A DNA stretch of 64,000 nucleotides from Phyllobacterium myrsinacearum. GTDB lineage: Bacteria > Pseudomonadota > Alphaproteobacteria > Rhizobiales > Rhizobiaceae. A program made the translations under genes and the position numbers. The DNA is taken from assembly GCF_014138285.1 (NCBI RefSeq), contig NZ_JACGXN010000001.1, positions 919,314 to 983,313 on the forward strand. Reading direction: 5' to 3'. Under the pieces are notes generated by a model. It saw only the letters and a program-made list of their open reading frames with translations, was not told the DNA's origin and did not search any database. Positions 45,282 through 54,720 of the stretch are shown piece by piece; within the stretch, counting starts at the first letter, position 1; each line of letters starts with the position of its first letter.

Positions 45282-45294
45282 GAGGAGCATCCGG

Positions 45295-46068
45295 ATGGCC
45301 TACGAAAACATCATTGTAGAGACACGCGAAAAGGTTGGGTTTATCCAGCTCAACCGCCCGCAGGCGCTTAATGCGCTGAACTCCGCCCTGCTTGCCGAGC
45401 TTAGCGCTGCGCTTGAAGACTTCGAAAAGGACAACCGGATTGGTGCTGTCGTCATCACCGGGTCTGAAAAGGCCTTTGCCGCCGGTGCCGACATCAAGGA
45501 AATGCAGACGCTGGAATTTGCCGATGCCTATCTCAGCGATTATTTCAGCGAGTGGGAGCGGGTCACGCGCTTGCGCAAGCCGCTGATTGCCGCTGTGGCC
45601 GGTTACGCGCTGGGTGGCGGCTGTGAACTCGCCATGATGTGCGATTTCATCATTGCGGCGGATACCGCCAAATTTGGCCAGCCCGAGATTACCCTGGGCG
45701 TCATGCCTGGCATGGGTGGATCACAGCGACTGACGCGCTTTGTTGGCAAGTCGAAGGCTATGGACCTGTGTCTGACCGGACGCATGATGGATGCAGTCGA
45801 AGCCGAACGCAGCGGCCTGGTGGCACGTGTTGTGCCGGCTGGCGAACTCATTGAAGAAGCCTTGAAGGCCGCCAAAAAAATTGCTTCCTTCTCCCTTCCT
45901 GTGGTCATGATGACGAAGGAAACGATCAATCGGGCCTATGAAACCACCTTGTCCGAGGGGCTAAGGTTCGAACGGCGTGTCTTTCACTCGATGTTTGCTC
46001 TTGAAGATCAAAAAGAGGGAATGGCTGCCTTTGCCGAAAAACGCACGCCCCATTTCAAGAATCGTTGA
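45295..46068 (+). CDS. enoyl-CoA hydratase
   Basis: This 257-residue crotonase-family protein has [23 protein letters not shown], the oxyanion-hole segments [12 protein letters not shown] and [15 protein letters not shown], and the two catalytic glutamates in GGGCELAMM and [16 protein letters not shown]. It hydrates trans-2-enoyl-CoA to 3-hydroxyacyl-CoA in fatty acid breakdown. An AGGAGG-like site lies just upstream of the ATG (TTAGGAGGAGCATCCGG). The position right after mutM is common in Rhizobiales. Confidence 0.93.
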   Translation: MAYENIIVETREKVGFIQLNRPQALNALNSALLAELSAALEDFEKDNRIGAVVITGSEKAFAAGADIKEMQTLEFADAYLSDYFSEWERVTRLRKPLIAAVAGYALGGGCELAMMCDFIIAADTAKFGQPEITLGVMPGMGGSQRLTRFVGKSKAMDLCLTGRMMDAVEAERSGLVARVVPAGELIEEALKAAKKIASFSLPVVMMTKETINRAYETTLSEGLRFERRVFHSMFALEDQKEGMAAFAEKRTPHFKNR

Positions 46069-46104
46069 ACCTGAAATATCCACCGGCGAGGCGACGATTC
46101 CAAG

Positions 46105-46133
46105 TTGACGCAGCGGGAAACGTCATCTATAAG
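46105..46133 (+). promoter_or_regulatory. sigma-70-type promoter of rpsT
   Basis: TTGACG and TATAAG with a 17-base spacer lie about 90 bases upstream of the rpsT ATG. Hexamer quality and spacing are close to ideal, fitting a strong ribosomal-protein promoter. The remaining leader could hold an autoregulatory S20-binding site, which was not identified. Confidence 0.65.
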
Positions 46134-46224
46134 CCCGACAACGTTTGGTGGCCCCTCGGCCACCCTATTATTTTGTGACGGCCGCTTTGAAGCTGCCGAG
46201 TAGCTGACAGAAAAGAGAGGCATC

Positions 46225-46491
46225 ATGGCCAACACTCCTTCGGCCAAGAAAGCGGCGCGTAAGATCGAAGCCCGCACCGAAGTAAACAAATCCCGCCGTT
46301 CACGCGTGCGCACTTTCCTTCGCAAGTTCGAAGATGCGGTGACAAGCGGTGATCAGGCAGCCGCGTCTGTAGCCTTCAAGGCTGTAGAACCAGAAATGAT
46401 GCGCGCTGCGACAAAGGGCGTTCTGCACAAGAATACGGCTTCCCGGAAGGTTTCCCGTCTTGCGCAGCGTCTCAAGGGCATGACTGCTTAA
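46225..46491 (+). CDS. rpsT: 30S ribosomal protein S20
   Basis: This 88-residue very basic protein has the S20 start [35 protein letters not shown] and the conserved C-terminal [23 protein letters not shown]. It binds 16S rRNA early in small-subunit assembly. It stands alone between the enoyl-CoA hydratase gene and the long gap before dnaA, with its own promoter and terminator. GAGAGG precedes the ATG. Confidence 0.98.
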   Translation: MANTPSAKKAARKIEARTEVNKSRRSRVRTFLRKFEDAVTSGDQAAASVAFKAVEPEMMRAATKGVLHKNTASRKVSRLAQRLKGMTA

Positions 46492-46513
46492 TTCTGCAAG
46501 AATAGTCTATTTT

Positions 46514-46545
46514 AAACCCGGCTGGTCTTTAGCCGGGTTTTTTAT
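46514..46545 (+). terminator. intrinsic terminator of rpsT
   Basis: AAACCCGGCT / AGCCGGGTTT with a seven-base loop is followed by TTTATTT, 22 bases past the rpsT stop. A clear Rho-independent terminator. Confidence 0.95.
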
Positions 46546-46907
46546 TTGCCATTTTTTTGAGCATAAATTCGTTTCCGGTGAAAAAGATTGTGGCATATCA
46601 AAACCCTGACATATGCCGGTCACAAATAGTTTCATACAAAAAGCGACAACCATCATTTCTCGTTTAATATCAATTACTTACGGAAGGTAGTCATTGCGCC
46701 CCAACCCCAGCCGGAAGAATCTGCCACCCCAGCCTCTGTCAAGCGATAATTTAATATTTTTTTTTGATCGCGCGACTCCGCACTGCAACAAAATCGGCAT
46801 TCCAAAAAAGGCTTTGAATCCGAAGGCTTTTTCCGGGTCCAACCGGAGGTAGTTAAAAAAAACGTAAAAGCGTTAACCTTTAATTCACTAAAAAAGCGTC
46901 CTGCCTG

Positions 46908-46933
46908 CCCTTGCCCTCCCCGCAAAGGTTTTT
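46908..46933 (+). terminator. terminator hairpin with CCTCCCC loop, possible sRNA 3' end
   Basis: CCCTTGC pairs with GCAAAGG (one mismatch) around the loop CCTCCCC and is followed by TTTTT. It is an orphan intrinsic terminator 420 bases after rpsT, which already has its own. A pyrimidine loop complementary to Shine-Dalgarno sequences is a hallmark of many rhizobial trans-acting small RNAs. The 5' end was not located. Confidence 0.45.
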
Positions 46934-47241
46934 GTAAGGTCCAGACATCGAAGGGGTGGGCAAAAACCCATTTAACAGGCTTATAAAATTAGTGGGTTCG
47001 GACGCAGATTTTTTGTTTGCGTAACGGGTAAGTTTTTGTCGAGTATCCAGGTTGTACGAACTTGGATCGTTTCAGAAAAGAAGCAAGTTGGCGGCGCTGG
47101 CATCAGCCGGGCGTGAGTCTTTTTGCGCCAAAGTTGAAAGGGATATGGACGTGACGGTTTTAAGAATTTCACTGCGAGATTGTTCAGACCTGTATTCCGC
47201 GTCCCTGACCTTATCCAATAAATAGCACCAGAAGATTGGAC

Positions 47242-47267
47242 GCTGATCATCGGGGTGATCGGCTTTT
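47242..47267 (+). terminator. hairpin in the dnaA leader
   Basis: GCTGATCA / TGATCGGC (seven of eight pairs) with a six-base loop is followed by TTTT, about 85 bases ahead of the dnaA ATG. It may be a terminator or attenuator acting on the dnaA transcript, or mark the end of an upstream small RNA. Confidence 0.4.
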
Positions 47268-47350
47268 AAAACTGCAGACCGGCTTCAGACCGGTCCACAT
47301 GACAACACGGGCAATCTAAAGCCCGAACAGATAAATATCAGGATGAGGCG

Positions 47351-48907
47351 ATGACAATGACCAGCGGAATAATGGAAAACGGCACGAATGCAGCCATGGT
47401 CCCGCTCCATATGGATGAAGGGAAAAGTATGGTATCGGCCAGCAGCCAGGGCGAAATGATTTTCGAGAGGGTCAAGACCAAACTCAAGGCCAAGCTTGGA
47501 AATGAAGTATACTCAAGCTGGTTTGGTCGCCTGAAGCTGGATGAAACATCCAAGAGTATTGTTCGCCTGTCCGTGCCGACTGCATTTCTCCGCTCCTGGA
47601 TCAACAACCACTATTCCGAAATGATCAACGCGCTGTGGCGTGAAGAAGACGAGCAGATTCTGAAGGTGGAGATCGTTTTCCGCAGCGCCAGCCGTGCCTG
47701 CCGCCCTTCGCTGGAAGCTGAGCCCGCATTGCGCGCCGATCCACGGGCTATTGCCCGGGACAAGCCGGTTTTTCCCGTTGGCAACACGTCTCAGGACAAG
47801 AAGGCACCGGCGCATTTCGCTGACCGTGCAACAGACCGTCCAGGACAGAACTCGGTATTCGGTTCGCCGCTGGACCCGCGCTATACATTCGAGACATTTG
47901 TCGATGGCACGCCAAACCGCGTTGCCCTGGCCGCTGCACGCACCATCGCCGATGCTGGCGCCAGCGCCGTCCGTTTCAACCCGCTGTTCATCCATGCCTC
48001 CGTGGGGCTTGGCAAAACACACCTTCTGCAGGCAATCGCCGCCGACGCCCTGAAGCGCTCGGAGCGGGCCCGGGTGGTTTATCTGACCGCTGAATATTTC
48101 ATGTGGCGCTTTGCAACAGCCATTCGCGACAACAACGCACTCTCGTTCAAGGAACAGCTGCGCGATATCGATCTTCTGATCATCGACGACATGCAGTTCC
48201 TGCAGGGCAAGTCGATCCAGCACGAATTCTGCCATCTGATCAACACTTTGCTGGACAGCGCCAAGCAGGTTGTTGTGGCCGCCGACCGTCCGCCTTCAGA
48301 ACTGGAATCACTTGATGCGCGGGTGCGTTCGCGCCTTCAAGGCGGTGTTGCGCTTGAAATGATTGCACCTGATTATGTGATGCGTCTGGAGATTCTCAAG
48401 CGCCGCCTGGTTTCTGCACAGCATGAAGACCAGTCGCTGGATATCTCGCCTGAGATTCTCGATCATGTGGCCCAGTCCGTCACCGGAAGCGGCCGCGAGC
48501 TTGAAGGCGCTTTCAACCAGCTTCTGTTCCGCCAGACATTCGAACCGAATCTGTCCGTGGACCGCGTTGATGAGCTGCTCAGCCATCTCATGCGCGGCGG
48601 CGAAGCCAAGCGCATCCGCATTGAAGAAATCCAGCGCATTGTTGCGCGGCATTACAACGTGTCCAAGCAGGATCTTCTGTCCAACCGTCGCACACGCACT
48701 ATCGTGAAGCCGCGTCAGATCGCCATGTATCTTGCCAAGATGCTGACACCCCGCTCCCTGCCGGAAATTGGCCGGCGCTTTGGCGGCCGCGATCACACCA
48801 CGGTTCTGCATGCGGTGCGCAAGATCGAGGACGTCGCAGGCAAGGACCAGAAACTGTCACAGGAAATTGAGCTTCTGAAGCGTCTGATCAACGATCAGGC
48901 TCAATAA
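47351..48907 (+). CDS. dnaA: chromosomal replication initiator protein DnaA
   Basis: This 518-residue initiator has domain I ([31 protein letters not shown]), a variable linker, the AAA+ domain III starting [20 protein letters not shown] with Walker [12 protein letters not shown] and Walker [13 protein letters not shown], and domain IV with the DNA-binding signature [44 protein letters not shown]. The N-terminus is about 35 residues longer than in E. coli; ATG at 47351 follows GGATGAGG, but downstream ATGs are possible. It precedes dnaN and recF, the classical order. Confidence 0.97.
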   Translation: MTMTSGIMENGTNAAMVPLHMDEGKSMVSASSQGEMIFERVKTKLKAKLGNEVYSSWFGRLKLDETSKSIVRLSVPTAFLRSWINNHYSEMINALWREEDEQILKVEIVFRSASRACRPSLEAEPALRADPRAIARDKPVFPVGNTSQDKKAPAHFADRATDRPGQNSVFGSPLDPRYTFETFVDGTPNRVALAAARTIADAGASAVRFNPLFIHASVGLGKTHLLQAIAADALKRSERARVVYLTAEYFMWRFATAIRDNNALSFKEQLRDIDLLIIDDMQFLQGKSIQHEFCHLINTLLDSAKQVVVAADRPPSELESLDARVRSRLQGGVALEMIAPDYVMRLEILKRRLVSAQHEDQSLDISPEILDHVAQSVTGSGRELEGAFNQLLFRQTFEPNLSVDRVDELLSHLMRGGEAKRIRIEEIQRIVARHYNVSKQDLLSNRRTRTIVKPRQIAMYLAKMLTPRSLPEIGRRFGGRDHTTVLHAVRKIEDVAGKDQKLSQEIELLKRLINDQAQ

Positions 48908-48921
48908 GGCCGGTTCGTCAC

Positions 48922-48930
48922 TTATCAACA
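48922..48930 (+). promoter_or_regulatory. DnaA-box-like nonamer between dnaA and dnaN
   Basis: TTATCAACA matches eight of nine positions of the TTATCCACA box. A single site between dnaA and dnaN may allow DnaA to act on dnaN transcription, but does not suffice for an origin. Confidence 0.3.
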
Positions 48931-49093
48931 GAAAGCCTGTGGTATGGTACTTTGATGCCAGCCGCAGGCTTGCTTTTTAGGATGACTTTCTGCCAATTTG
49001 CTAGACCTTGGGGGAACTTTGCCCTCTCGCCAGAAAAAGCGCCGCAAGCCCCTGTTGGCTTTGGGTCGATAAAGACAGTGAGACCGGTTTATC

Positions 49094-50212
49094 ATGCGTG
49101 TAACTCTTGAACGTTCCAATCTTCTGAAGTCGCTCAACCACGTCCATCGTGTGGTGGAACGGCGAAACACCATTCCGATCCTTTCGAACGTTCTCCTGCA
49201 TGCCGAAGGTGCAAGCCTTGCCCTCAAAGCCACAGATCTTGATCTCGAAGTAACCGAAGCCACGGCGGCTCAGATCGAACAATCAGGTGCGACGACGGTG
49301 CCAGCGCATCTGCTTTACGATATTGTGCGCAAGCTGCCTGATGGCGCGGAAGTGATGCTGGCAACCAATGCCGACGGCAACTCCATGACCGTCACGTCCG
49401 GCCGATCGAATTTCCGCCTGCAGTGCCTGCCGCAATCAGATTTCCCGGAACTGACTGCAGGTTCGTTCACGCACACATTCCGCATCACATCCACGGCGCT
49501 GAAGAGCCTCATTGAGCGGACCCAGTTCGCCATTTCCACCGAGGAAACCCGCTACTACCTCAACGGCATTTATTTTCATGCCATCGAGAGCGAGGGTTCG
49601 CTAAAGCTGCGCGCGGTGGCTACGGACGGACATCGTCTGGCACGTGCGGAACTGGAAGCGCCTTCGGGTGCCGAAGGTATGCCTGGTGTCATTATTCCGC
49701 GCAAGACCGTCGCCGAGTTGCAGAAGCTTGTCGATGATCCCGATGTGGCCGTTACGATTGAGCTATCGGACACCAAAATCCGGTTCACTATCGGCTCTGT
49801 GGTTCTCACGTCCAAGCTGATTGACGGCACCTTCCCGGATTATCAGCGAGTGATTCCATCAGGCAACGACAAGAAACTGACCATCGACCGCCAGAGCTTT
49901 GCTTCTGCCGTCGATCGCGTCTCGACAATTTCGAGCGAGCGCGGCCGCGCCGTCAAATTGACGATTGCCGATGGCCAGCTGACGCTGACGGTGAACAATC
50001 CGGATTCGGGCAGCGCCACGGATGAACTTGCCGCGGACTATGACTCCGATCCGATCGAGATTGGCTTCAATGCCAAATATCTGCTCGATATAACGGCCCA
50101 GCTTTCCGGTTCAGAAGCAATCTTCATGCTGGCCGATGCGGGTTCGCCGACACTGGTGCGTGATACGGGCGACGCGAATGCACTCTACGTGCTCATGCCG
50201 ATGCGGGTTTGA
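49094..50212 (+). CDS. dnaN: DNA polymerase III beta sliding clamp
   Basis: This 372-residue clamp has the family N-terminus MRVTLERSNLLKSLNHVHRVVERRNTIPILSNVLL, the middle domain with FAISTEETRYYLNGIYFHAI, ATDGHRLA, and the C-terminal sequence YVLMPMRV, which closes the hydrophobic peptide-binding pocket. It encircles DNA as a dimer and tethers polymerase III. Stop overlaps the recF start region, which suggests coupling. Confidence 0.98.
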   Translation: MRVTLERSNLLKSLNHVHRVVERRNTIPILSNVLLHAEGASLALKATDLDLEVTEATAAQIEQSGATTVPAHLLYDIVRKLPDGAEVMLATNADGNSMTVTSGRSNFRLQCLPQSDFPELTAGSFTHTFRITSTALKSLIERTQFAISTEETRYYLNGIYFHAIESEGSLKLRAVATDGHRLARAELEAPSGAEGMPGVIIPRKTVAELQKLVDDPDVAVTIELSDTKIRFTIGSVVLTSKLIDGTFPDYQRVIPSGNDKKLTIDRQSFASAVDRVSTISSERGRAVKLTIADGQLTLTVNNPDSGSATDELAADYDSDPIEIGFNAKYLLDITAQLSGSEAIFMLADAGSPTLVRDTGDANALYVLMPMRV

Positions 50213-51396
50213 CGCAAACGGACAATCCCGCTGTGACCGATAATCCCAGAACGGACGCGGGCAAACCGGCCCGTGTTTCGATCAGCAGGTTGAAGCTTGC
50301 GCATTTCCGCAATTACGAAAACCTGTCGCTGCGGCTCGGTCCGTCGCATGTGGTGCTGACCGGTGAGAACGGGTCCGGCAAGACCAACCTGCTTGAGGCG
50401 GTCTCGTTTCTTTCTCCTGGCCGTGGTTTGCGCCGCGCCACCTATACGGACGTTACCCGCAATGAAGCGCCTGATGGTTTTGCCATCCACGCGGCCATCG
50501 AGACCGAAGAAGGCTCCGTTGACGTCGGCACCGGACTCGCCGGAAATGCGCCAGGCGACACGGCGCGGCGCGTGCGTATCAATGGTGTGACCGCATCAAG
50601 CGCCGACGATCTCCTGGAATATTCACGGATTCTGTGGCTGGTTCCCTCCATGGACGGCCTCTTTACCGGCCCGGCCGGGGATAGGCGCCGCTTTCTCGAT
50701 CGCATGGTGCTTGCCATTGATCCGGCCCATGGCCGCCGGGTCCTGGATTACGAGAAGGCTATGCGCAGCCGCAACCGGTTGTTGACGGAAGAACGCAGCA
50801 ACAGCGCCTGGCTTGATGCCATTGAAACGCCTATGGCGGAACTTGGTATCGCAATTGCCGCCGCGCGCGCCGAACTGATGCGCCTGATCAATGGCATGAT
50901 CGAGCGGCTGCCGGATGACAGCCCCTTTCCCAAAGCCGACTGCATTCTCGACGGTGAACTCGAAGCACGCGTCGGCATCGAATCGGCAACGGATGTGGAA
51001 GAAACCTTTCGCCGGGCACTGCATGACGGGCGCAATCGCGACCGCGCTGCGGGGCGAACATTGGATGGTCCGCACCGCTCCGATTTACTGGTACGCCACC
51101 GGCCCAAGGCTATGCCAGCGGCATTGTGTTCTACCGGCGAGCAAAAAGCCTTGCTGATCGGCCTTATCCTGTCCCATGCGCGTCTCACCGGTGAACTCGC
51201 CGGGATGGCGCCCATATTGCTGCTGGACGAGATTGCCGCCCATCTCGACGAGGGCCGCCGCGCCGCGCTTTTTGATATCATCGAAGATCTTGGCGGACAG
51301 GCCTTCATGACCGGCACAGACCGTTCGCTGTTTTCCAGCCTCAGCGGCCGCGCGCAGTTTTTTGAAGTGTCTCACGGAGAAGTGCACTCAGGATAG
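50209..51396 (+). CDS. recF: DNA replication and repair protein RecF
   Basis: This 395-residue SMC-like ATPase recognises gapped DNA and works with RecO and RecR. The core begins VSISRLKLAHFRNYENLSLRLG; Walker A is LTGENGSGKTNLLEAVSFLSPGRGLR; the signature STGEQKALLIGLIL and Walker B PILLLDEIAAHLDEGRRAALFDII are late. The start is a TTG at 50209 overlapping the dnaN TGA (TTGA); a GTG at 50233 is an alternative. Neither has a strong ribosome-binding site, so coupling to dnaN is likely. Confidence 0.95.
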   Translation: MTQTDNPAVTDNPRTDAGKPARVSISRLKLAHFRNYENLSLRLGPSHVVLTGENGSGKTNLLEAVSFLSPGRGLRRATYTDVTRNEAPDGFAIHAAIETEEGSVDVGTGLAGNAPGDTARRVRINGVTASSADDLLEYSRILWLVPSMDGLFTGPAGDRRRFLDRMVLAIDPAHGRRVLDYEKAMRSRNRLLTEERSNSAWLDAIETPMAELGIAIAAARAELMRLINGMIERLPDDSPFPKADCILDGELEARVGIESATDVEETFRRALHDGRNRDRAAGRTLDGPHRSDLLVRHRPKAMPAALCSTGEQKALLIGLILSHARLTGELAGMAPILLLDEIAAHLDEGRRAALFDIIEDLGGQAFMTGTDRSLFSSLSGRAQFFEVSHGEVHSG

Positions 51397-51534
51397 AACG
51401 GGCAATAGAAAGTCCGTCTGTGAGCGTGTTAGCATGTCAAAGAATCGAATTCTTTCTGCGATAACCCCATGAAACAAGGCCTCTACGGCCCCGGCTATCA
51501 TTGCGCGGAGCCTTGATCCAATAAAGGAATCCTT

Positions 51535-52239
51535 ATGCCTGATCTTTCCACCTTCCCCATCACTAAACGCTGGCCGGCACAGCACCCTGACCACCTGCAA
51601 CTCTATTCTCTGCCTACGCCAAACGGCGTCAAGGTTTCCATCATGTTGGAAGAATTGGGACTGCCCTACGAAACGCATCTGGTTGATATCGGCAAGAACG
51701 AAAGCTGGACACCGGAATTCCTGTCGCTGAATCCGAATGGCAAGATTCCCGCGATCATCGATCCCGATGGTCCCGGCGGCAAGCCCCTGCCGTTGTTCGA
51801 ATCGGGCGCCATTCTGCTGTATCTCGCCGAAAAGACCGGCAAGTTCCTGCCCGCAGATCCGGCACTGCGCTACCAGACTATTCAGTGGGTATTCTTCCAG
51901 ATGGCCGCGATCGGCCCGATGTTCGGTCAGGTCGGCTTTTTCCATAAGTTTGCCGGCCGCGAGTACGAGGACAAGCGTCCGCTTGAACGCTACGTGAACG
52001 AGTCAAAGCGCTTGCTCGGCGTACTGGAAACACAGCTTGAAGACCGCCAATGGATCATGGGCGATGAATACACCATCGCTGATATCGCAACGCTGGGTTG
52101 GGTACGCAATCTGGTCGGCTTCTACGGAGCGGGTGAACTGGTGGATTATGCCAGCCTGAAGAACGTACCGGCATGGCTGGAACGGGGTCTTGCACGCCCG
52201 GCCGTGCAGCGCGGTCTTGATATACCCAAGCGCCCGTAA
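51535..52239 (+). CDS. Nu-class glutathione S-transferase (YfcG/YghU-like)
   Basis: The 234-residue protein has the Nu-class motif YSLPTPNGVKVSIMLEELGLPYE: the TPN motif contributes the catalytic threonine and asparagine, in place of the tyrosine, serine or cysteine of other classes. ESGAILLYLAEKTGK and the helical domain NESKRLLGVLETQLEDRQWIMGDEYTIADIA follow. Nu-class GSTs have strong disulfide reductase activity. A GGAATCC site precedes the ATG. It forms its own unit after recF, ending in an intrinsic terminator. Confidence 0.92.
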   Translation: MPDLSTFPITKRWPAQHPDHLQLYSLPTPNGVKVSIMLEELGLPYETHLVDIGKNESWTPEFLSLNPNGKIPAIIDPDGPGGKPLPLFESGAILLYLAEKTGKFLPADPALRYQTIQWVFFQMAAIGPMFGQVGFFHKFAGREYEDKRPLERYVNESKRLLGVLETQLEDRQWIMGDEYTIADIATLGWVRNLVGFYGAGELVDYASLKNVPAWLERGLARPAVQRGLDIPKRP

Positions 52240-52277
52240 ACACTTCTTTTTCTGCATTGCCTGTTGAAAAACCCGTG

Positions 52278-52302
52278 AACGCCGCCGTTTTGGCGGCGTT
52301 TG
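52278..52302 (+). terminator. intrinsic terminator after the GST gene
   Basis: AACGCCGCC / GGCGGCGTT with a five-base loop is followed by TTTG, 38 bases after the stop. The stem is strong but the T tract is short. Confidence 0.75.
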
Positions 52303-52429
52303 CCATTGCTCCGGTTGCATTCTGCCGAGAACGCCGTAACAAATAGATCAATCTGACACATATATTAGAGTACCGAACGATTGTTCGAGGTATTCGGATC
52401 GTTGCGGTGCTTCATGATGGGGGGCATTC

Positions 52430-54094
52430 ATGATGTGGAATCAGGTCTACAATCCGTTCGGCAATTCGGTTCTTTCAACGCTGGCAGCGGCCATACCCGT
52501 TGTCATTCTGTTGGCAATGATCGCATCCAACAAGGTCAAGGTGCACATCGCCGCTATCATCGCGCTTGTTGCCGCCAATCTCGTCGCGATCTTCATTTTC
52601 ACCATGCCTGCGGACATGTCGATCCGAGCGTCGCTGCTCGGCGTGATCACGGGCTTCTTCCCGATTGGCTGGATCGTCCTCAACGTTATCTTTCTCTATC
52701 GCTTGACGGTGGAGAAAGGCGTGTTCGAGACGCTGCAGAACACGATTGGCGGCGTCACGCGTGACCGGCGGCTGCAAATCCTGCTTATCGCCTTTTCCTT
52801 CGGAGCGTTCTTTGAAGGGGCCTCTGGCTTCGGAACCCCAGTGGCGGTAACGGCAGCAATCCTGATCGGACTTGGCTTTTCGCCTTTGGCAGCTTCCGGC
52901 CTTTCCCTGATCGCCAACACGGCGCCTGTCGCCTATGGAGCGCTGGGAACGCCGATCGCCGGGCTTTCGAGCGTCACCGGCATTGATCCATTCCTGCTCG
53001 GCGCGATGGTCGGACGGCAGTTGCCGATCTTCTCGCTCATCATACCATTTTGGGTCGTCTGGGCTTTTGCAGGATACAGGGGCATGAAGGAAGTCTGGCC
53101 GGCCATTCTGGTCACGGGCGTGTCCTTCGCCGTGCCGCAATACCTCATTTCCAACTTCATCAACCCATGGATCGTTGATATCGGCGCATCGCTGATCTCC
53201 ATGGCCTGCCTGATCGGTTTCTTGCGCATCTGGCAGCCAAAGGTCATTTGGACATCGCCAGCCCTGCGAACCCGCGATGATTCCGCATCGCAGGTGCCGC
53301 CGGTAAAGACCACGAAAACCACCCCGACCCGGGCGGAGGTCTGGGCCTCCATGACACCGTGGATCATCGTCTGCGCCGTGCTTCTCCTCTGGGGCACGGA
53401 CTGGTTCAAGAATGCCGTAAATCCCTGGGCTACACTGAGCTACAGTGTTCCCGGTCTGAACAATCTGATCATGAAAGTCGCGCCCATTGCGGCGCAGCCC
53501 ACACCTGAGAAGGCAGTGTTCGCATTCACCTGGCTGTCCTATACAGGCTCGGGCATGCTGATCGCGGCGGTTATTTCGGGTCTGGTAATGGGGTACAAGC
53601 CACTTGAGATGCTCAGGGTCTATGGCCGAACCCTCAAGCTCTGCTCCTATTCCCTCATTACCATTTCTGCCATGCTGGCCATCGGTACCCTGACCCGGCT
53701 TTCCGGCATTGACGCCACGCTCGGCCTGGCCTTCGCGGCAACCGGGGTGCTCTACCCGTTCTTCGGCACGCTGCTCGGCTGGCTCGGTGTGGCACTGACC
53801 GGTTCGGACACGGCCTCCAACGTTCTTTTCGGCAATCTGCAGAAAATTACCTCGGAACAGCTTGGCCTCTCGCCGATTCTGATGGGGGCGGCGAACTCAT
53901 CCGGCGGCGTCATGGGCAAAATGATCGACGCCCAATCCATCGTCGTCGCCTCGACAGCGACCAACTGGTACGGGCATGAAGGCACGATCCTGCGTTTTGT
54001 CTTCAAGCACTCAATCGTGCTTGCCTGCCTCGTTGGCGTTCTAGTGATGCTGCAGGCTTACGTCTTCACCTGGATGATCGTCACCCCGCCTTGA
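52430..54094 (+). CDS. lldP: L-lactate permease (LctP/LldP family)
   Basis: The 554-residue inner-membrane protein of the lactate permease family has about 12-14 spans and the conserved segments FSFGAFFEGASGFGTPVAVTAAILIGLGF, ANTAPVAYGALGTPI and LTGSDTASNVLFGNLQKITSEQLGLSPILMGAANSSGG. It imports L-lactate (and glycolate in some members) with protons. A GGGGGG site precedes the ATG. The upstream region contains a CGAAC-GATT-GTTCG dyad at 52374-52387 that may be a regulator site, but no regulator or lactate dehydrogenase gene is nearby. Confidence 0.93.
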   Translation: MMWNQVYNPFGNSVLSTLAAAIPVVILLAMIASNKVKVHIAAIIALVAANLVAIFIFTMPADMSIRASLLGVITGFFPIGWIVLNVIFLYRLTVEKGVFETLQNTIGGVTRDRRLQILLIAFSFGAFFEGASGFGTPVAVTAAILIGLGFSPLAASGLSLIANTAPVAYGALGTPIAGLSSVTGIDPFLLGAMVGRQLPIFSLIIPFWVVWAFAGYRGMKEVWPAILVTGVSFAVPQYLISNFINPWIVDIGASLISMACLIGFLRIWQPKVIWTSPALRTRDDSASQVPPVKTTKTTPTRAEVWASMTPWIIVCAVLLLWGTDWFKNAVNPWATLSYSVPGLNNLIMKVAPIAAQPTPEKAVFAFTWLSYTGSGMLIAAVISGLVMGYKPLEMLRVYGRTLKLCSYSLITISAMLAIGTLTRLSGIDATLGLAFAATGVLYPFFGTLLGWLGVALTGSDTASNVLFGNLQKITSEQLGLSPILMGAANSSGGVMGKMIDAQSIVVASTATNWYGHEGTILRFVFKHSIVLACLVGVLVMLQAYVFTWMIVTPP

Positions 54095-54120
54095 GTTTTA
54101 TGAGCGTTCTGCAAAACCAC

Positions 54121-54142
54121 ATCGCGGTCTTCCGGCCGCGAT
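54121..54142 (+). terminator. hairpin after the lactate permease gene
   Basis: ATCGCGG / CCGCGAT with an eight-base loop lies 27 bases past the stop; only TTG follows, so termination would be weak or Rho-assisted. Confidence 0.5.
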
Positions 54143-54242
54143 TTGCCATGAATTATTTCACATTACCTGTCGGCTTTGCGCGCGCCCGTACGTCTTTATC
54201 GCAACACCCCACTATGAACGACTGCCAGAAGGAGGAAATGAC

Positions 54243-54539
54243 ATGGCACAATCATCTAAAGTCAAAGTCGAGAACGTCAATCATCCGGGTAACAGCACAC
54301 GTCTTGATCAGGTCAAATATAACGCGATGAAGGACGCCTATATGAAAGTCCTGCCGGTAGCGGCACCGGGGCTGACAGTGGCGGAAATCCGCGAATGTCT
54401 GACTGATGTGTTGTCACAGGAGGTTTTTCCCGGTGGTGCCAAAGCCGGATGGTGGGCCAAGGCTGTTCAGCTTGATCTGGAAGCGAAAGGTGTGGTGAAG
54501 CGGGAAAAGACCAGTCCCATACGGCTATACAAGGCGTAA
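54243..54539 (+). CDS. hypothetical protein, 98 aa (small conserved soluble family)
   Basis: The ATG at 54243 has an excellent ribosome-binding site (AAGGAGG, seven bases upstream). The protein is soluble and basic, with LKVLPVAAPGLTVAEIRECLTDVLSQ-type helical segments: PGLTVAEIRECLTDVLSQ and AGWWAKAVQLDLEAKGVVKRE resemble a winged-helix-like fold that ends in a wing (SPIRLYKA). It may belong to the DUF6958 group, but this is memory rather than a search result. No partner gene is evident: it lies between the lactate permease gene and the guanidine leader of sugE. Confidence 0.75.
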   Translation: MAQSSKVKVENVNHPGNSTRLDQVKYNAMKDAYMKVLPVAAPGLTVAEIRECLTDVLSQEVFPGGAKAGWWAKAVQLDLEAKGVVKREKTSPIRLYKA

Positions 54540-54638
54540 ACAATGGCGATCTCCTTTCATTCTCCTTGATGTTAAACACCAAAATTACTCAGCCTTTCCA
54601 CACTTGCCCGCGCAATTGTGGCGGCCTAGATAGAGCAC

Positions 54639-54698
54639 TGGAGGACGACCTCCACGCGGGTTGAAGACACCGCGTCTGAATACAGCCGGGACGGCCCG
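54639..54698 (+). promoter_or_regulatory. guanidine-II (mini-ykkC) riboswitch candidate
   Basis: Two hairpins with ACGR tetraloops are visible: TGGAGG-ACGA-CCTCCA (54639-54654) and CGGG-ACGG-CCCG (54687-54698), separated by 32 bases. Paired ACGR hairpins define the mini-ykkC class, which senses guanidine. The AAGGA ribosome-binding site of sugE follows the second hairpin by about ten bases, so ligand binding likely exposes it. The downstream gene encodes a SugE-type exporter, the expected target of this class. The class assignment is strong from motif and context; affinity is untested. Confidence 0.88.
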
Positions 54699-54720
54699 CA
54701 TAAGAAAAAGGATGGTCGTC

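Larger units (their letters stand above)
46546..47350. other. 800-base non-coding region between rpsT and dnaA
   Basis: No convincing gene lies here: the minus-strand frames at 46674-46925 and 46981-47250 have odd composition, poor starts and no recognised domain. The region is AT-rich with long A and T tracts, and holds two terminator-like hairpins, one with a CCTCCCC loop (46908-46933) and one just before dnaA (47242-47267). A single weak DnaA-box-like TTATCCAAT occurs at 47211-47219. It probably contains the dnaA promoter and possibly a small RNA. It is not convincing as a replication origin: DnaA boxes are too few, and in Rhizobiales the chromosomal origin is usually near hemE. Confidence 0.5.

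Noticed and set aside
46674-47250. Two minus-strand ORFs in the rpsT-dnaA gap.
   Set aside because: Both have runs of low-complexity residues, no ribosome-binding site and no recognised domain, and they cross terminator-like hairpins.
46546-49093. A replication origin around dnaA.
   Set aside because: Only two weak DnaA-box matches were found, and origins in this order are usually next to hemE.
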